Below are positions 1-5,190 of a stretch of 7,319 bases of DNA, piece by piece. Location: NCBI GenBank assembly GCA_031277445.1, contig JAITMH010000175.1, forward strand, positions 1 to 7,319, read 5' to 3'. Source of the DNA: Burkholderiales bacterium (lineage in GTDB: Bacteria > Pseudomonadota > Gammaproteobacteria > Burkholderiales > Casimicrobiaceae). Under the pieces are notes generated by a model, which was not told the origin of the DNA, did no database searches, and saw nothing but the letters and a program-made list of their open reading frames with translations. The first letter of the stretch is position 1, and every line of letters starts with the position of its first letter. A program made the translations under genes and the position numbers.

Positions 1-23
1 CCCTCTCCCGCGAGGGGAGAGGG
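1..23. repeat. G/C-rich hairpin, possible terminator or repeat
   Basis: CCCTCTCCC (1-9) and GGGAGAGGG (15-23) are perfect 9-base inverted arms around a 5-base loop. On the plus strand the stem is followed by a loosely T-rich run (tttgttcttctt), so it could end a transcript entering from the left. It could equally be a dispersed intergenic palindrome, because the next 100 bases are also repeat-like. The gene it might serve lies outside the window. Confidence 0.5.
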
Positions 24-63
24 TTTGTTCTTCTTCGCGCCTCCGCGTGAGAAGCAAACCCCC

Positions 64-97
64 GTCGGCTTCGCCGACACCCCCTTTGAAAAGGGGG
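64..97. repeat. two adjacent small hairpins downstream of yebC
   Basis: GTCGGC-ttc-GCCGAC (64-78) is a 6-bp stem with a 3-base loop. Directly after it, CCCCCTT (80-86) pairs with AAGGGGG (91-97). They lie about 40 to 75 bases past the yebC stop on the minus strand, so they could affect the 3' end of that transcript. Neither has a good T-run on the minus strand, so they are listed as hairpin repeats and not as a terminator. Confidence 0.45.
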
Positions 98-102
98 CTT
101 TC

Positions 103-136
103 TGATACCTGATTCCTGACATCTGATTCCTGACGG
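103..136. repeat. degenerate 7-base tandem repeat (TGATTCC-like)
   Basis: Read in steps of seven from 103 the units are TGATACC, TGATTCC, TGACATC, TGATTCC and TGACGGT (the last base of the fifth unit is the first base of the yebC stop codon). CTGATTCCTGAC occurs exactly twice, at 109-120 and 123-134, 14 bases (two units) apart. A similar heptad block lies at 5191-5218. The array abuts the 3' end of yebC on the other strand. Its function is unknown. Confidence 0.6.
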
Positions 137-883
137 TCAGGTTTCGTCGCCGAACTCGGCGGATGTGTAAACGTCTTGAACGTCATCGAGGGTTTCCAGC
201 GCGTCGAGCAGTTTCTGCATTTTTACGGCGTCGTCGCCGGTCATTTCGACGGTCGTCGATGGCGTCATGGCAACTTCGGCGAAGGCCGGTTGCAATCCGG
301 CGGCGATCAGTGCGTCCTTGACGGTCAGGAATGCGTAAGGATCGGTAATGATTTCAAGGCTGCCATCGTCGTTGGCGGTGACATCTTCGGCGCCGGCAGC
401 AATGGCGACATCCATGATAGCGCTTTCGTCAATGTTTTTTCCATCTTCTGCCGGCTCGAAAACAATTTGCCCGCAGTGTTTGAACAGAAAGGCGACCGAG
501 CCTTCGGTGCCGAGATTGCCGCCGTATTTGGAAAAGGCGTGGCGCACGTCCGCGACGGTTCGTGTCCGGTTGTCGGTCATGCAATCGACGATGACTGCCG
601 CACCGCAAGGGCCGTAACCTTCGTAGCGGATTTCTTCGTACGACACGCCTTCCAGTTCACCGGCGCCGCGTTTGGTCGCACGCTCGATGGTGTCTTTGGG
701 CATGTTTTGCCCATAGGCCTTGTCCACCGCCAGCCGTAAGCGCGGGTTGGTGGAAACATCGCTGCCGCCCAACTTGGCGGAAACCGTGATTTCTTTGATC
801 AGGCGGGTAAAAATTTTGCCGCGCTTGGCGTCGGTAGCCGCTTTTCTGTGCTTAATGTTTGCCCATTTGCTGTGACCGGCCAT
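137..883 (-). CDS. yebC: YebC/PmpR (TACO1-like) family protein
   Basis: The 248-residue protein has the YebC family hallmark N-terminus ([14 protein letters not shown]) and the usual family length of about 240-250. Further family blocks are the [11 protein letters not shown] and MPKDTIERA segments (about residues 46-70), the YEGYGP...[10 protein letters not shown] segment (about 87-109) and [14 protein letters not shown] (about 120-133). The start is supported by an AGGAG-type ribosome site at 889-895, 5 to 8 bases upstream. The family was long annotated as DNA-binding regulators; the human homologue TACO1 activates mitochondrial translation, and bacterial members are now also linked to ribosome function. 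It acts in the cytoplasm. In many proteobacteria yebC is followed by ruvC; here the first 136 bases past the gene are repeats, and whether ruvC follows cannot be seen. It is separated from the gene upstream by a strong terminator, so it should have its own promoter between 884 and 960, where I could not pick a convincing one. Confidence 0.97.
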   Translation of the reverse strand: MAGHSKWANIKHRKAATDAKRGKIFTRLIKEITVSAKLGGSDVSTNPRLRLAVDKAYGQNMPKDTIERATKRGAGELEGVSYEEIRYEGYGPCGAAVIVDCMTDNRTRTVADVRHAFSKYGGNLGTEGSVAFLFKHCGQIVFEPAEDGKNIDESAIMDVAIAAGAEDVTANDDGSLEIITDPYAFLTVKDALIAAGLQPAFAEVAMTPSTTVEMTGDDAVKMQKLLDALETLDDVQDVYTSAEFGDET

Positions 884-960
884 TCGGTGCTCCTGATATC
901 CATTACTTGATCATGATACTGCAAAGCAAAGACGGGCGGAAGAATCTCCTTTGCCGAGCA

Positions 961-988
961 TAAAAATGCCGCCCGGCGGGCGGCATTT
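961..988 (-). terminator. Rho-independent terminator of the secreted-protein gene
   Basis: AAATGCCGCCC (964-974) and GGGCGGCATTT (978-988) form a perfect 11-bp stem with a 3-base loop. On the minus strand the stem runs into a short T-run (stem TTT plus two more T). It starts 22 bases past the stop codon of the secreted-protein gene. On the plus strand no T-run follows, so it acts towards yebC only. It separates that gene from yebC. Confidence 0.9.
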
Positions 989-1009
989 GAAAAACGCATG
1001 CCTCGAAAA

Positions 1010-1870
1010 TCAGGGGATGATGACCCCGGAAAAACGCACGTCTTCTCTGCAATTGCCCAAGCCTCTGTTAGAGGTCCATTTACCTTCAATGCCTTGCGTG
1101 GTTGCCGCAATATCGGAAAGGTTAGCGGTTCCATCCACTACTTTGTTGCTTCCCGAATGGCAAACGTAGCTGGCATTATCGACTTTTTGAAAGCGGCCTT
1201 CCTGAACCAATGCGCCTCTTAAGGTGCAGGTGTAGTTATAGCGGGTTTCGCTGTCCTCCAGGTAAAACGTGTATGTGACCTGAGTGCTTCCCGTTTGTTT
1301 TGTGACGTTAAGCGCGATCGTGTTGTAAAAAATTCCATTGTCTCCACTAAGCGTACAATTGGAGCCGCTGACGGTTGCGCCTCCCCAATAAGAGCCGTCA
1401 AGAATATTTTCGGTCAAGGTCATGCGCTTCAGTTCGAGTGTTGTCGTCACGCTGTTGACGACATAGGCCATGGTGCCCGTTGTCGAAGTTGCCGGTGTGA
1501 AGGTCACTGTTCCAATGGCGCTGTTCACCGTATTTCTGGGAACAAAGGGGCCGGTGGTCGGTTCTCCTTGTGTTCGGTAGATGTTGCCCGTAAAAGAGGT
1601 TTCGCCTTTTGCGCGTTCCAGTTGCGCTGTGACCCAATCGGGGCTGCCGGTTGCAGGGTCGTAAATGAAGAAGGTGGCAAACATAAAATCGAAGCTGTTG
1701 CCGCTCTGGGTGAAATTGATGCCAAATCCGCCCGCGCCGCTGTTTGCGGGAGGGTTGGCGTCCACCCAGGTATCCGTGTAGTCGATGTATTCGGCTTGAG
1801 CCGGGGTCATGAACAGAAAGGTCAGGGCGGCGATGGGCGCCAAAAGAAAAGAACGGAAGGTAGTTAGCAT
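1010..1870 (-). CDS. secreted protein of unknown function, beta-rich domain
   Basis: This is a 286-residue protein with a clear Sec signal peptide: a positive start, a hydrophobic stretch at residues 8-21, and a PAQA site giving likely cleavage after A26. Residues about 28-150 match a pattern I know from many uncharacterised betaproteobacterial exported proteins (W-x-(N/D)P-x(2)-SG-x-G-x-NF-x-Q-x-GN followed by F-A-T-x-F-x-Y-D and TG-x-(I/L)-YRT); here it reads as SGAGGFGINFTQSGNSFDF, FATFFIYD and FTGNIYRTQG. Residues about 158-286 form a second Ser/Thr/Gly-rich module with four cysteines (C172, C215, C237, C274), which could form two disulfides in the periplasm. No catalytic motif, lipobox or anchor is seen. 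The start has an AGGAG site at 1876-1880, 5 bases upstream. A candidate promoter lies in the 75-base gap before it and a strong terminator follows, so it looks like a single-gene unit. Function unknown; the family resemblance is from memory of the motif. Confidence 0.9.
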   Translation of the reverse strand: MLTTFRSFLLAPIAALTFLFMTPAQAEYIDYTDTWVDANPPANSGAGGFGINFTQSGNSFDFMFATFFIYDPATGSPDWVTAQLERAKGETSFTGNIYRTQGEPTTGPFVPRNTVNSAIGTVTFTPATSTTGTMAYVVNSVTTTLELKRMTLTENILDGSYWGGATVSGSNCTLSGDNGIFYNTIALNVTKQTGSTQVTYTFYLEDSETRYNYTCTLRGALVQEGRFQKVDNASYVCHSGSNKVVDGTANLSDIAATTQGIEGKWTSNRGLGNCREDVRFSGVIIP

Positions 1871-1918
1871 GGTCGCTCCTTTGTGGTTGAGCCGAAAAAT
1901 ACGCCTGTAAATCAGTCC

Positions 1919-1949
1919 ATTATAACCGGAACCTGATTTTGAGTCTCAA
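1919..1949 (-). promoter_or_regulatory. candidate sigma-70 promoter for the secreted-protein gene
   Basis: On the minus strand a perfect TATAAT lies at 1919-1924 and TTGAGA at 1944-1949, overlapping the end of ppsR. The spacer is 19 bases, two longer than ideal, so activity is less certain than the -10 box suggests. The expected start of transcription is about 40 bases before the start codon. The 75-base gap and the single-gene layout support a separate promoter. Confidence 0.5.
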
Positions 1950-2767
1950 TAAAAATGCCGATTCAGTTTCGCCCGGTGAATGATGGTGGTAGCGATTTCT
2001 TCGATGGACTTGGCGGTGGTGTCGAGAACCGGCATTTTTTCCCGTTCCATCATGTTTTCGGCGTAGCGGACTTCTTGGCGGCAGTTTTCCAGTGACGCAT
2101 AGTGGCTGTCGGCGCGGCGTTCCTGCCGGATCTGGCTCAGACGGCCGGGATCAATGGTCAACCCGAACAATTTGTTCCGGAACGGCTGGATGGAATCGGG
2201 CAATTTGTGGCGGGCAAAATCGTCTGGGGTCAGCGGGTAGTTGGCGGCGCGAATGCCGAATTGCATCGCCAGATAAAGCGATGTCGGCGTTTTGCCGCAA
2301 CGTGAGACGCCGACCAGAATGACTTCGGCCTCGGAAAGGTCGCGGGTTTCGGCACCGTCGTCGTGCATCTGCGTAAAGTTGATGGCTTCCATCCGGCGAA
2401 AGTAATCATAGTTGAGGCTGTGCGAACGGCCTGCGGCATGAGAACTTTTAGCGCCGAGTTCTTTTTCGAGCGGCGAAATGAACGCCTGAAAGAAATCCAG
2501 CGTCAGGGCTTGCGTTCTTTCGCGCAGTTCGTGGTTTATGTCGTCATCGACAATCGACAGAAAGACGATGGGTCTTTGCTGCTCCTCCTTGACGGCGCGA
2601 TTGATTTGGTCGATGGCGCTTTGCAAGTCGTTCCGGCTCTGAATGAAGGGAATGGTGATGCGGCGGAAAGACAATCCTTCAAACTGGGTCAACAGACTGT
2701 TGCCGAGAATTTCAACCGTAATACCGGTACGGTCTGAAACGAAAAAAACACTGCGACGCGATTCCAT
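1946..2767 (-). CDS. ppsR: PEP synthase regulatory protein (kinase/pyrophosphorylase)
   Basis: This 273-residue protein is of the DUF299 (Kinase-PPPase) family. The N-terminus carries the SDRTG motif (residues 11-15), the middle has SIVDDDINHELRERT (71-85) and MHDDG (134-138), and the P-loop-like GVSRCGKT sits at 153-160, followed by PTSLYLA. These are the standard family blocks, and the length is normal. Known family members use ADP to phosphorylate the regulatory threonine of PEP synthase, inactivating it, and use phosphate to remove that group with release of pyrophosphate. The probable substrate, PpsA, is encoded about 2.5 kb away on the other strand and keeps the target threonine. The related branch acts on pyruvate phosphate dikinase, but the neighbouring ppsA favours PEP synthase. 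The gene starts 22 bases after the PHP gene ends, so the two are probably co-transcribed. The ribosome site is weak (AAGAG about 8 bases upstream). Confidence 0.97.
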   Translation of the reverse strand: MESRRSVFFVSDRTGITVEILGNSLLTQFEGLSFRRITIPFIQSRNDLQSAIDQINRAVKEEQQRPIVFLSIVDDDINHELRERTQALTLDFFQAFISPLEKELGAKSSHAAGRSHSLNYDYFRRMEAINFTQMHDDGAETRDLSEAEVILVGVSRCGKTPTSLYLAMQFGIRAANYPLTPDDFARHKLPDSIQPFRNKLFGLTIDPGRLSQIRQERRADSHYASLENCRQEVRYAENMMEREKMPVLDTTAKSIEEIATTIIHRAKLNRHFY

Positions 2768-2789
2768 GATGATCTCTTGAGTAAATGAG

Positions 2790-3617
2790 CTACGTTGACC
2801 AAACCGGAGTCAATCCGGAGGGAAGTGGCGGCAAGGCTCCCAAGTCTATGTAGCTTTCTTCGGGGTCATGGAAATCGGAACCCAGGGAAGCCTTAAAGCC
2901 GTAAAAGCGGGCATATTCGACGAAGCGTTCGTTTTGCGACGGGGTGTGCGACGACGAAAAAACTTCAATCGCGTCACCGCCGCTGTCGCGGAATTCCTCC
3001 AGCAAACGACGCATGGCGGTGTCTGTCAGCGGATAACGACCGGGATGCGCCAGCACGGCCATACCACCTGCCGCATGCAATACGGCAATGCTCTCGGAAA
3101 TGCCCGGCCAAAGTGGTGACACATGAGCAGGCTTTCCCTGTCCCAGATAACGGTTGAAGGCTTTCTGTTTGCTGGAAACATGCCCCTGATCGACGAGGAA
3201 ACGGGCAAAGTGCAGGCGTGAAATCAGCGCTTCGTTGGTCACAAAACGGCGGGCGCCTTCGAGCGCACCGCCGATACCCGCCCGCGCGAGGGCATGACTG
3301 ATTGCTTCAGCCCGCTGTCGGCGGGCAGCGCGGACAGCGGCAAGCGCCTCCTGGAGAACCGGCGCGTCTGCATCGAAAAAAAGGCCGACAATATGAATCG
3401 TCCGGCGCTCCCAGAGTGAGGAAAGCTCGACGCCGTTGACGATGCGAAGGGAAGTGCCCGCGCCGGCTTGATGGGCTTCGGGAAGCCCGGAAACATCGTC
3501 ATGGTCGGTGATGGCCAGGCAATGCACGCCGCGTTGAACCGCTCGGGCGACCAATGCGGTCGGGGTGAGCGTGCCGTCGGAAGCGGTGGAGTGGCAGTGC
3601 AGGTCGTAGATGGTCAT
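2790..3617 (-). CDS. rnm: PHP-domain phosphatase (YciV/RNase AM-like)
   Basis: This is a PHP-fold metal-dependent phosphoesterase of the YciV type. Counting from the start chosen here (275 residues): DLHCHS at 5-10, TDHD at 38-41, E64 in NGVELS, H75, H136 in SRLHFARF, H191 in LAHPGRY, and D248/H250 in GSDFH. These are the usual metal ligands, so the enzyme should be active. Characterised relatives hydrolyse 3',5'-nucleoside bisphosphates (Chromobacterium) and trim RNA 5' ends (E. coli RNase AM, rnm); which substrate matters here is inferred. The start is uncertain. An upstream in-frame ATG at 3660-3662 would give 290 residues, but homologues begin just before the DLHxHS block and the extra 15 residues look unconserved. 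Neither start has a good ribosome site. The gene is followed by ppsR after 22 bases and is probably the first gene of that operon. The symbol follows the E. coli orthologue. Confidence 0.93.
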   Translation of the reverse strand: MTIYDLHCHSTASDGTLTPTALVARAVQRGVHCLAITDHDDVSGLPEAHQAGAGTSLRIVNGVELSSLWERRTIHIVGLFFDADAPVLQEALAAVRAARRQRAEAISHALARAGIGGALEGARRFVTNEALISRLHFARFLVDQGHVSSKQKAFNRYLGQGKPAHVSPLWPGISESIAVLHAAGGMAVLAHPGRYPLTDTAMRRLLEEFRDSGGDAIEVFSSSHTPSQNERFVEYARFYGFKASLGSDFHDPEESYIDLGALPPLPSGLTPVWST

Positions 3618-3699
3618 GGGAAAACGTCGGAAATCGCACGCTTGGGGATTTATGGCAGGCATCCATTTTAGCGCGACAGGGGCGGGTTTGTTTCATATT

Positions 3700-3728
3700 T
3701 TCATAGAAGAAGCGCTTGGCAATTACAA
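3700..3728 (-). promoter_or_regulatory. candidate promoter for the PHP-ppsR operon
   Basis: On the minus strand TTGTAA (3723-3728) and TATGAA (3700-3705) are separated by exactly 17 bases. The predicted transcript start, near 3692, lies about 75 bases before the favoured start at 3617 and about 30 before the alternative at 3662. Both boxes deviate from consensus and the region is AT-rich, so chance matches are likely. Confidence 0.35.
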
Positions 3729-3976
3729 GACGTGACAGCAAAATAAGTCTCTATGAATAAAAATATTTTATGATGTTGATAGGTAATCGCTATGTGGTTG
3801 TCGTTTTTTTGACGTCTTTTCAATAAATAAAACAAACAAAGCCATCATGGTCTTGTTTTGGGGGCGGCAAGGTCGTATGCTATCGGGAAAGCTACGATAA
3901 CAAAACAATCGGGTTATTTAAGCGGGGTACTTTTAGCGGGTTTTGAAAAAAGAATTTGCGCTTTACGCAAGAAACA

Positions 3977-3995
3977 TGTCTCAACACTGGAGACA
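3977..3995 (+). promoter_or_regulatory. hairpin covering a Shine-Dalgarno sequence
   Basis: TGTCTC (3977-3982) and GAGACA (3990-3995) form a 6-bp stem with a 7-base loop. The right arm contains most of the GGAGA ribosome site (3989-3993) placed 10 bases before the ATG of a 6-codon ORF. If transcribed, the hairpin would hide that site. Six base pairs alone are weak evidence. Confidence 0.3.
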
Positions 3996-4003
3996 ATAAT
4001 CAT

Positions 4004-4024
4004 ATGATTAAAAGCGGTATTTAA
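4004..4024 (+). other. 6-codon micro-ORF with ribosome site
   Basis: ATG at 4004 and TAA at 4022-4024 encode MIKSGI. GGAGA at 3989-3993 is 10 bases upstream. It could be a leader peptide ORF or a chance arrangement. No regulatory amino-acid run is seen. Confidence 0.25.
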
Positions 4025-4058
4025 ATAACGACATTGGTAATAGGGTTAAAGAGAAACC

Positions 4059-4130
4059 GTTATGGCCGGGGGTATGCGCATGAGGTGGTCTGCTTTTTTG
4101 AGTTTTTGCCGACGGCGCTAGTGGCCTAAC
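4059..4130 (+). other. 72-base segment closed by an 8-bp stem
   Basis: GTTA-(t)-GGCC (4059-4067, one bulged T) pairs with GGCCTAAC (4123-4130). The enclosed part contains a T-rich run (about 4093-4107) and GC-rich ends. It ends about 20 bases before the ribosome site of the micro-ORF at 4166. It may be a folded leader element; no family was recognised. Confidence 0.3.
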
Positions 4131-4151
4131 CTTTATTCAAAATAATTAGAG

Positions 4152-4180
4152 AAGGAGATCATTTCATGAGGACGGGGTAA
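4152..4180 (+). promoter_or_regulatory. near-perfect Shine-Dalgarno plus 4-codon ORF (MRTG)
   Basis: AAGGAGAT (4152-4159) lies 6 bases before ATG at 4166. The ORF ATG-AGG-ACG-GGG-TAA ends at 4180, leaving 58 bases to the GTG of the HTH gene. This is the strongest ribosome site in the gap, yet it serves only a four-residue ORF that is out of frame with the HTH gene. Possible readings are a regulatory leader ORF, a remnant of a decayed gene, or chance. Confidence 0.4.
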
Positions 4181-4238
4181 GTTTATTGGCGATAAAACAT
4201 TTTAATCAACATCCTATTTTTTTGGAGAGGACTTTATT

Positions 4239-4565
4239 GTGAAAACAACAGACTTTGTATTAAACCCGCGTGAAATCCGGCTACGCCGTGGACTGAATCA
4301 AGAACGTTTCTGGTCGCAAATTGGAGTAACGCAGAGCGGAGGTTCGCGTTATGAAAGCGGTCGGACGATGCCGAAACCGGTGCGCGAATTGCTGCGTTTG
4401 GTTCATGTTGAGCGGATCGACTTGACCCAGATCAAGCGCGTTGACTACGAAATCATCAAGCATTTGAAAACCGCGCAACCCGATTTGTACCGTAGCCTGG
4501 GACGCACGGTGAAAAGCAAGTGGAAGGACTACGAATCTGACGAGTCCGGCGCTGACGAAGAATAA
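4239..4565 (+). CDS. small XRE-like helix-turn-helix protein
   Basis: This 108-residue protein begins at GTG, preceded by GGAGAGG (4224-4230) at 8 bases spacing; no in-frame ATG fits better. Residues about 9-58 form a helix-turn-helix domain of the lambda-repressor/XRE style. NPREIRLRRGLNQERFWSQIGV covers the first helices (with a break here only for reading), and TQSGGSRYESGR (31-42) is the likely turn and recognition helix. Residues 59-95 are helical, basic and lysine-rich, and the last ten are acidic (DESGADEE). Similar short proteins with the same recognition region are common in betaproteobacteria. It probably binds DNA as a transcription regulator; its targets are unknown. No toxin or partner gene overlaps it, so a toxin-antitoxin role is not supported. 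A terminator follows, so it is a single-gene unit, and its long AT-rich upstream region may carry its own operator. Confidence 0.9.
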   Translation: MKTTDFVLNPREIRLRRGLNQERFWSQIGVTQSGGSRYESGRTMPKPVRELLRLVHVERIDLTQIKRVDYEIIKHLKTAQPDLYRSLGRTVKSKWKDYESDESGADEE

Positions 4566-4580
4566 TCAAGACCATTTTTA

Positions 4581-4617
4581 GAAACACGAAGCGCGTCGCA
4601 CTGACGCGAAGCGTTTC
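4581..4617 (+). repeat. imperfect hairpin just past the HTH gene
   Basis: CGCGTC/GACGCG encloses a 5-base loop, and the outer GAAAC/GTTTC pair is joined to it through an internal loop. The structure lies between the HTH stop and the main terminator. It has no T-run of its own, so it is probably a 3' UTR stem. Confidence 0.45.
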
Positions 4618-4618
4618 A

Positions 4619-4655
4619 TTCGGGCGTGATACTGGTGGTGTCGCGCCCGAATTTT
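4619..4655 (+). terminator. Rho-independent terminator of the HTH gene
   Basis: TTCGGGCGTGA (4619-4629) pairs with TCGCGCCCGAA (4641-4651): 11 positions, one of them a T-G pair. The loop is 11 bases and TTTT follows at 4652-4655. It begins 54 bases after the stop codon. On the minus strand no T-run follows, so it is directional. It insulates ppsA from the HTH gene. Confidence 0.88.
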
Positions 4656-4690
4656 ATCTGAAGCGCAAAGGACGCATAGATCAGACATCA

Positions 4691-4710
4691 GAAAACCATT
4701 TCACGCGAAG
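4691..4710 (-). repeat. dispersed 20-base repeat, inverted copy
   Basis: On the minus strand this reads CTTCGCGTGAAATGGTTTTC. It matches 5164-5183 at 19 of 20 positions in opposite orientation and 5065-5084 less closely. A partial relative (CTCCGCGTGAGA) is at 41-52. The pair 4691/5183 brackets the dyad element. Confidence 0.7.
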
Positions 4711-4752
4711 GCGCGAAACCGCGAAGAAGAAAACTTCCTCTCCTTCCGCTTT

Positions 4753-4974
4753 GCCCCGCAGGGGCGCAATGTGAATAACCGTCGGTGGAGCGAGTGTAGC
4801 GAGCGAAACCGGCGGCTCCAGACATACCTTCTGCCACCAGCCCTGCAAGGGCTGAACAAAGCGCAAATTCAGCCCTTGCAGGGCTGGTGGATAAGTGGGG
4901 TGGCTATCCGCCGGTTCCGCGCTCGCGTTGCTCGCGCTCCACTGACGGTTACTCACATGACGCGCCTGTGGCGC
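4753..4974. repeat. 222-base nested inverted-repeat (dyad) element
   Basis: The element is almost symmetrical about position 4862. Order: hairpin GCCCC-gca-GGGGC (4753-4765), 3 bases, outer arm (4769-4815), 18 bases, inner arm (4834-4856), 11-base centre, inner arm reversed (4868-4890), 17 bases, outer arm reversed (4908-4958), 3 bases, hairpin GCGCC-tgt-GGCGC (4962-4974). The inner arms are perfect over 23 bases, and each contains its own CAGCCCT/AGGGCTG hairpin with a 3-base loop. The outer arms agree at most positions, with a few substitutions and two extra CG pairs in the right arm. The terminal hairpins differ by a compensating C-G to G-C change. No transposase, clear target duplication or coding sequence is present. 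It resembles REP/BIME or MITE-type repeats in style, but I do not recognise a named family. Confidence 0.85.
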
Positions 4975-5064
4975 TGGTTGTTCACAAAGTTAGCGCATAT
5001 GGGGGCTGGGGTGGGGATGGGTTTTTCTGGATTGCTTCGCTTCGCTCGCAATGACGCCTTTTTT

Positions 5065-5084
5065 CTTCGCGTGAGACGGTTTTT
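5065..5084 (+). repeat. dispersed 20-base repeat, direct copy 1
   Basis: CTTCGCGTGAGACGGTTTTT follows six T residues (5059-5064). The 16 bases 5059-5074 are identical to 5158-5173, exactly 99 bases further on. The full 20 bases match the second copy at 17 positions. Confidence 0.65.
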
Positions 5085-5088
5085 ATGG

Positions 5089-5110
5089 ATTCTGCGGCTT
5101 CGCGCAGAAT
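5089..5110. repeat. 8-bp hairpin
   Basis: ATTCTGCG (5089-5096) and CGCAGAAT (5103-5110) form a perfect stem with loop GCTTCG. No T-run follows directly on the plus strand, although a T-run appears at 5117-5121. It is one of several GC-rich hairpins in this gap. Confidence 0.55.
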
Positions 5111-5163
5111 GAGCGCTATTTTTCTTCGTGATTTTCGTGTTTTTCGTGGTTAAAAGCTTTTTT

Positions 5164-5183
5164 CTTCGCGTGAAAAGGTTTTC
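5164..5183 (+). repeat. dispersed 20-base repeat, direct copy 2
   Basis: CTTCGCGTGAAAAGGTTTTC is preceded by six T residues, like the copy at 5065. It is inverted relative to 4691-4710, with one mismatch. Confidence 0.7.
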
Positions 5184-5190
5184 CGATCCT

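Larger units (their letters stand above)
3663..4238. other. AT-rich intergenic region, probable long leader of the HTH gene
   Basis: About 575 bases separate the PHP gene and the HTH gene, which point away from each other. The DNA is clearly richer in A+T than its neighbours. No ORF of convincing length is present. Visible structure on the plus strand: TATCG/CGATA flanking GGAAAGCTA (about 3881-3899), TTGCG/CGCAA (about 3956-3969), TGTCTC/GAGACA (3977-3995), and a long-range stem at 4059-4130. Two very short ORFs with good ribosome sites lie at 4004 and 4166. This suggests a transcribed 5' leader, but no known riboswitch was recognised and no strong plus-strand promoter was found. Confidence 0.55.

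Noticed and set aside
176..739. 187-residue plus-strand ORF opposite yebC
   Set aside because: It lies wholly within yebC on the opposite strand; yebC is certain from its family motifs.
1295..1867. 190-residue plus-strand ORF opposite the secreted-protein gene
   Set aside because: The minus-strand gene has a signal peptide, a ribosome site, a promoter candidate and a terminator. The opposing ORF has none of these.
3773..3826. 17-residue plus-strand ORF in the AT-rich gap
   Set aside because: There is no ribosome site, and its length is what chance allows in AT-rich DNA.
3860..3945. Possible cyclic-di-GMP (GEMM-type) riboswitch, suggested by GGGAAAGCTACG and AGCGGGGTAC
   Set aside because: The required GGGCAAA and ACGCAAAGC blocks and the paired hairpins are not in place. 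The likeness is limited to two short strings.
4239..4565. HTH protein as the antitoxin of a toxin-antitoxin pair
   Set aside because: No partner gene overlaps or adjoins it; a terminator follows directly and a long non-coding region precedes it.
4681..4956. 91-residue minus-strand ORF in the repeat region
   Set aside because: It covers the same dyad element from the other strand and has nearly the same PALQGLN/PLQGWW peptides, as expected from symmetry and not from coding.
4771..5112. 113-residue plus-strand ORF in the repeat region
   Set aside because: It runs through the dyad element, lacks a ribosome site, and gives the mirrored peptides PALQGLN and PLQGWW because of the inverted arms. 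It is a by-product of the repeat.
4691..5183. Insertion sequence with terminal inverted repeats
   Set aside because: No transposase or remnant is encoded and no target-site duplication was seen, so only a repeat arrangement is claimed.
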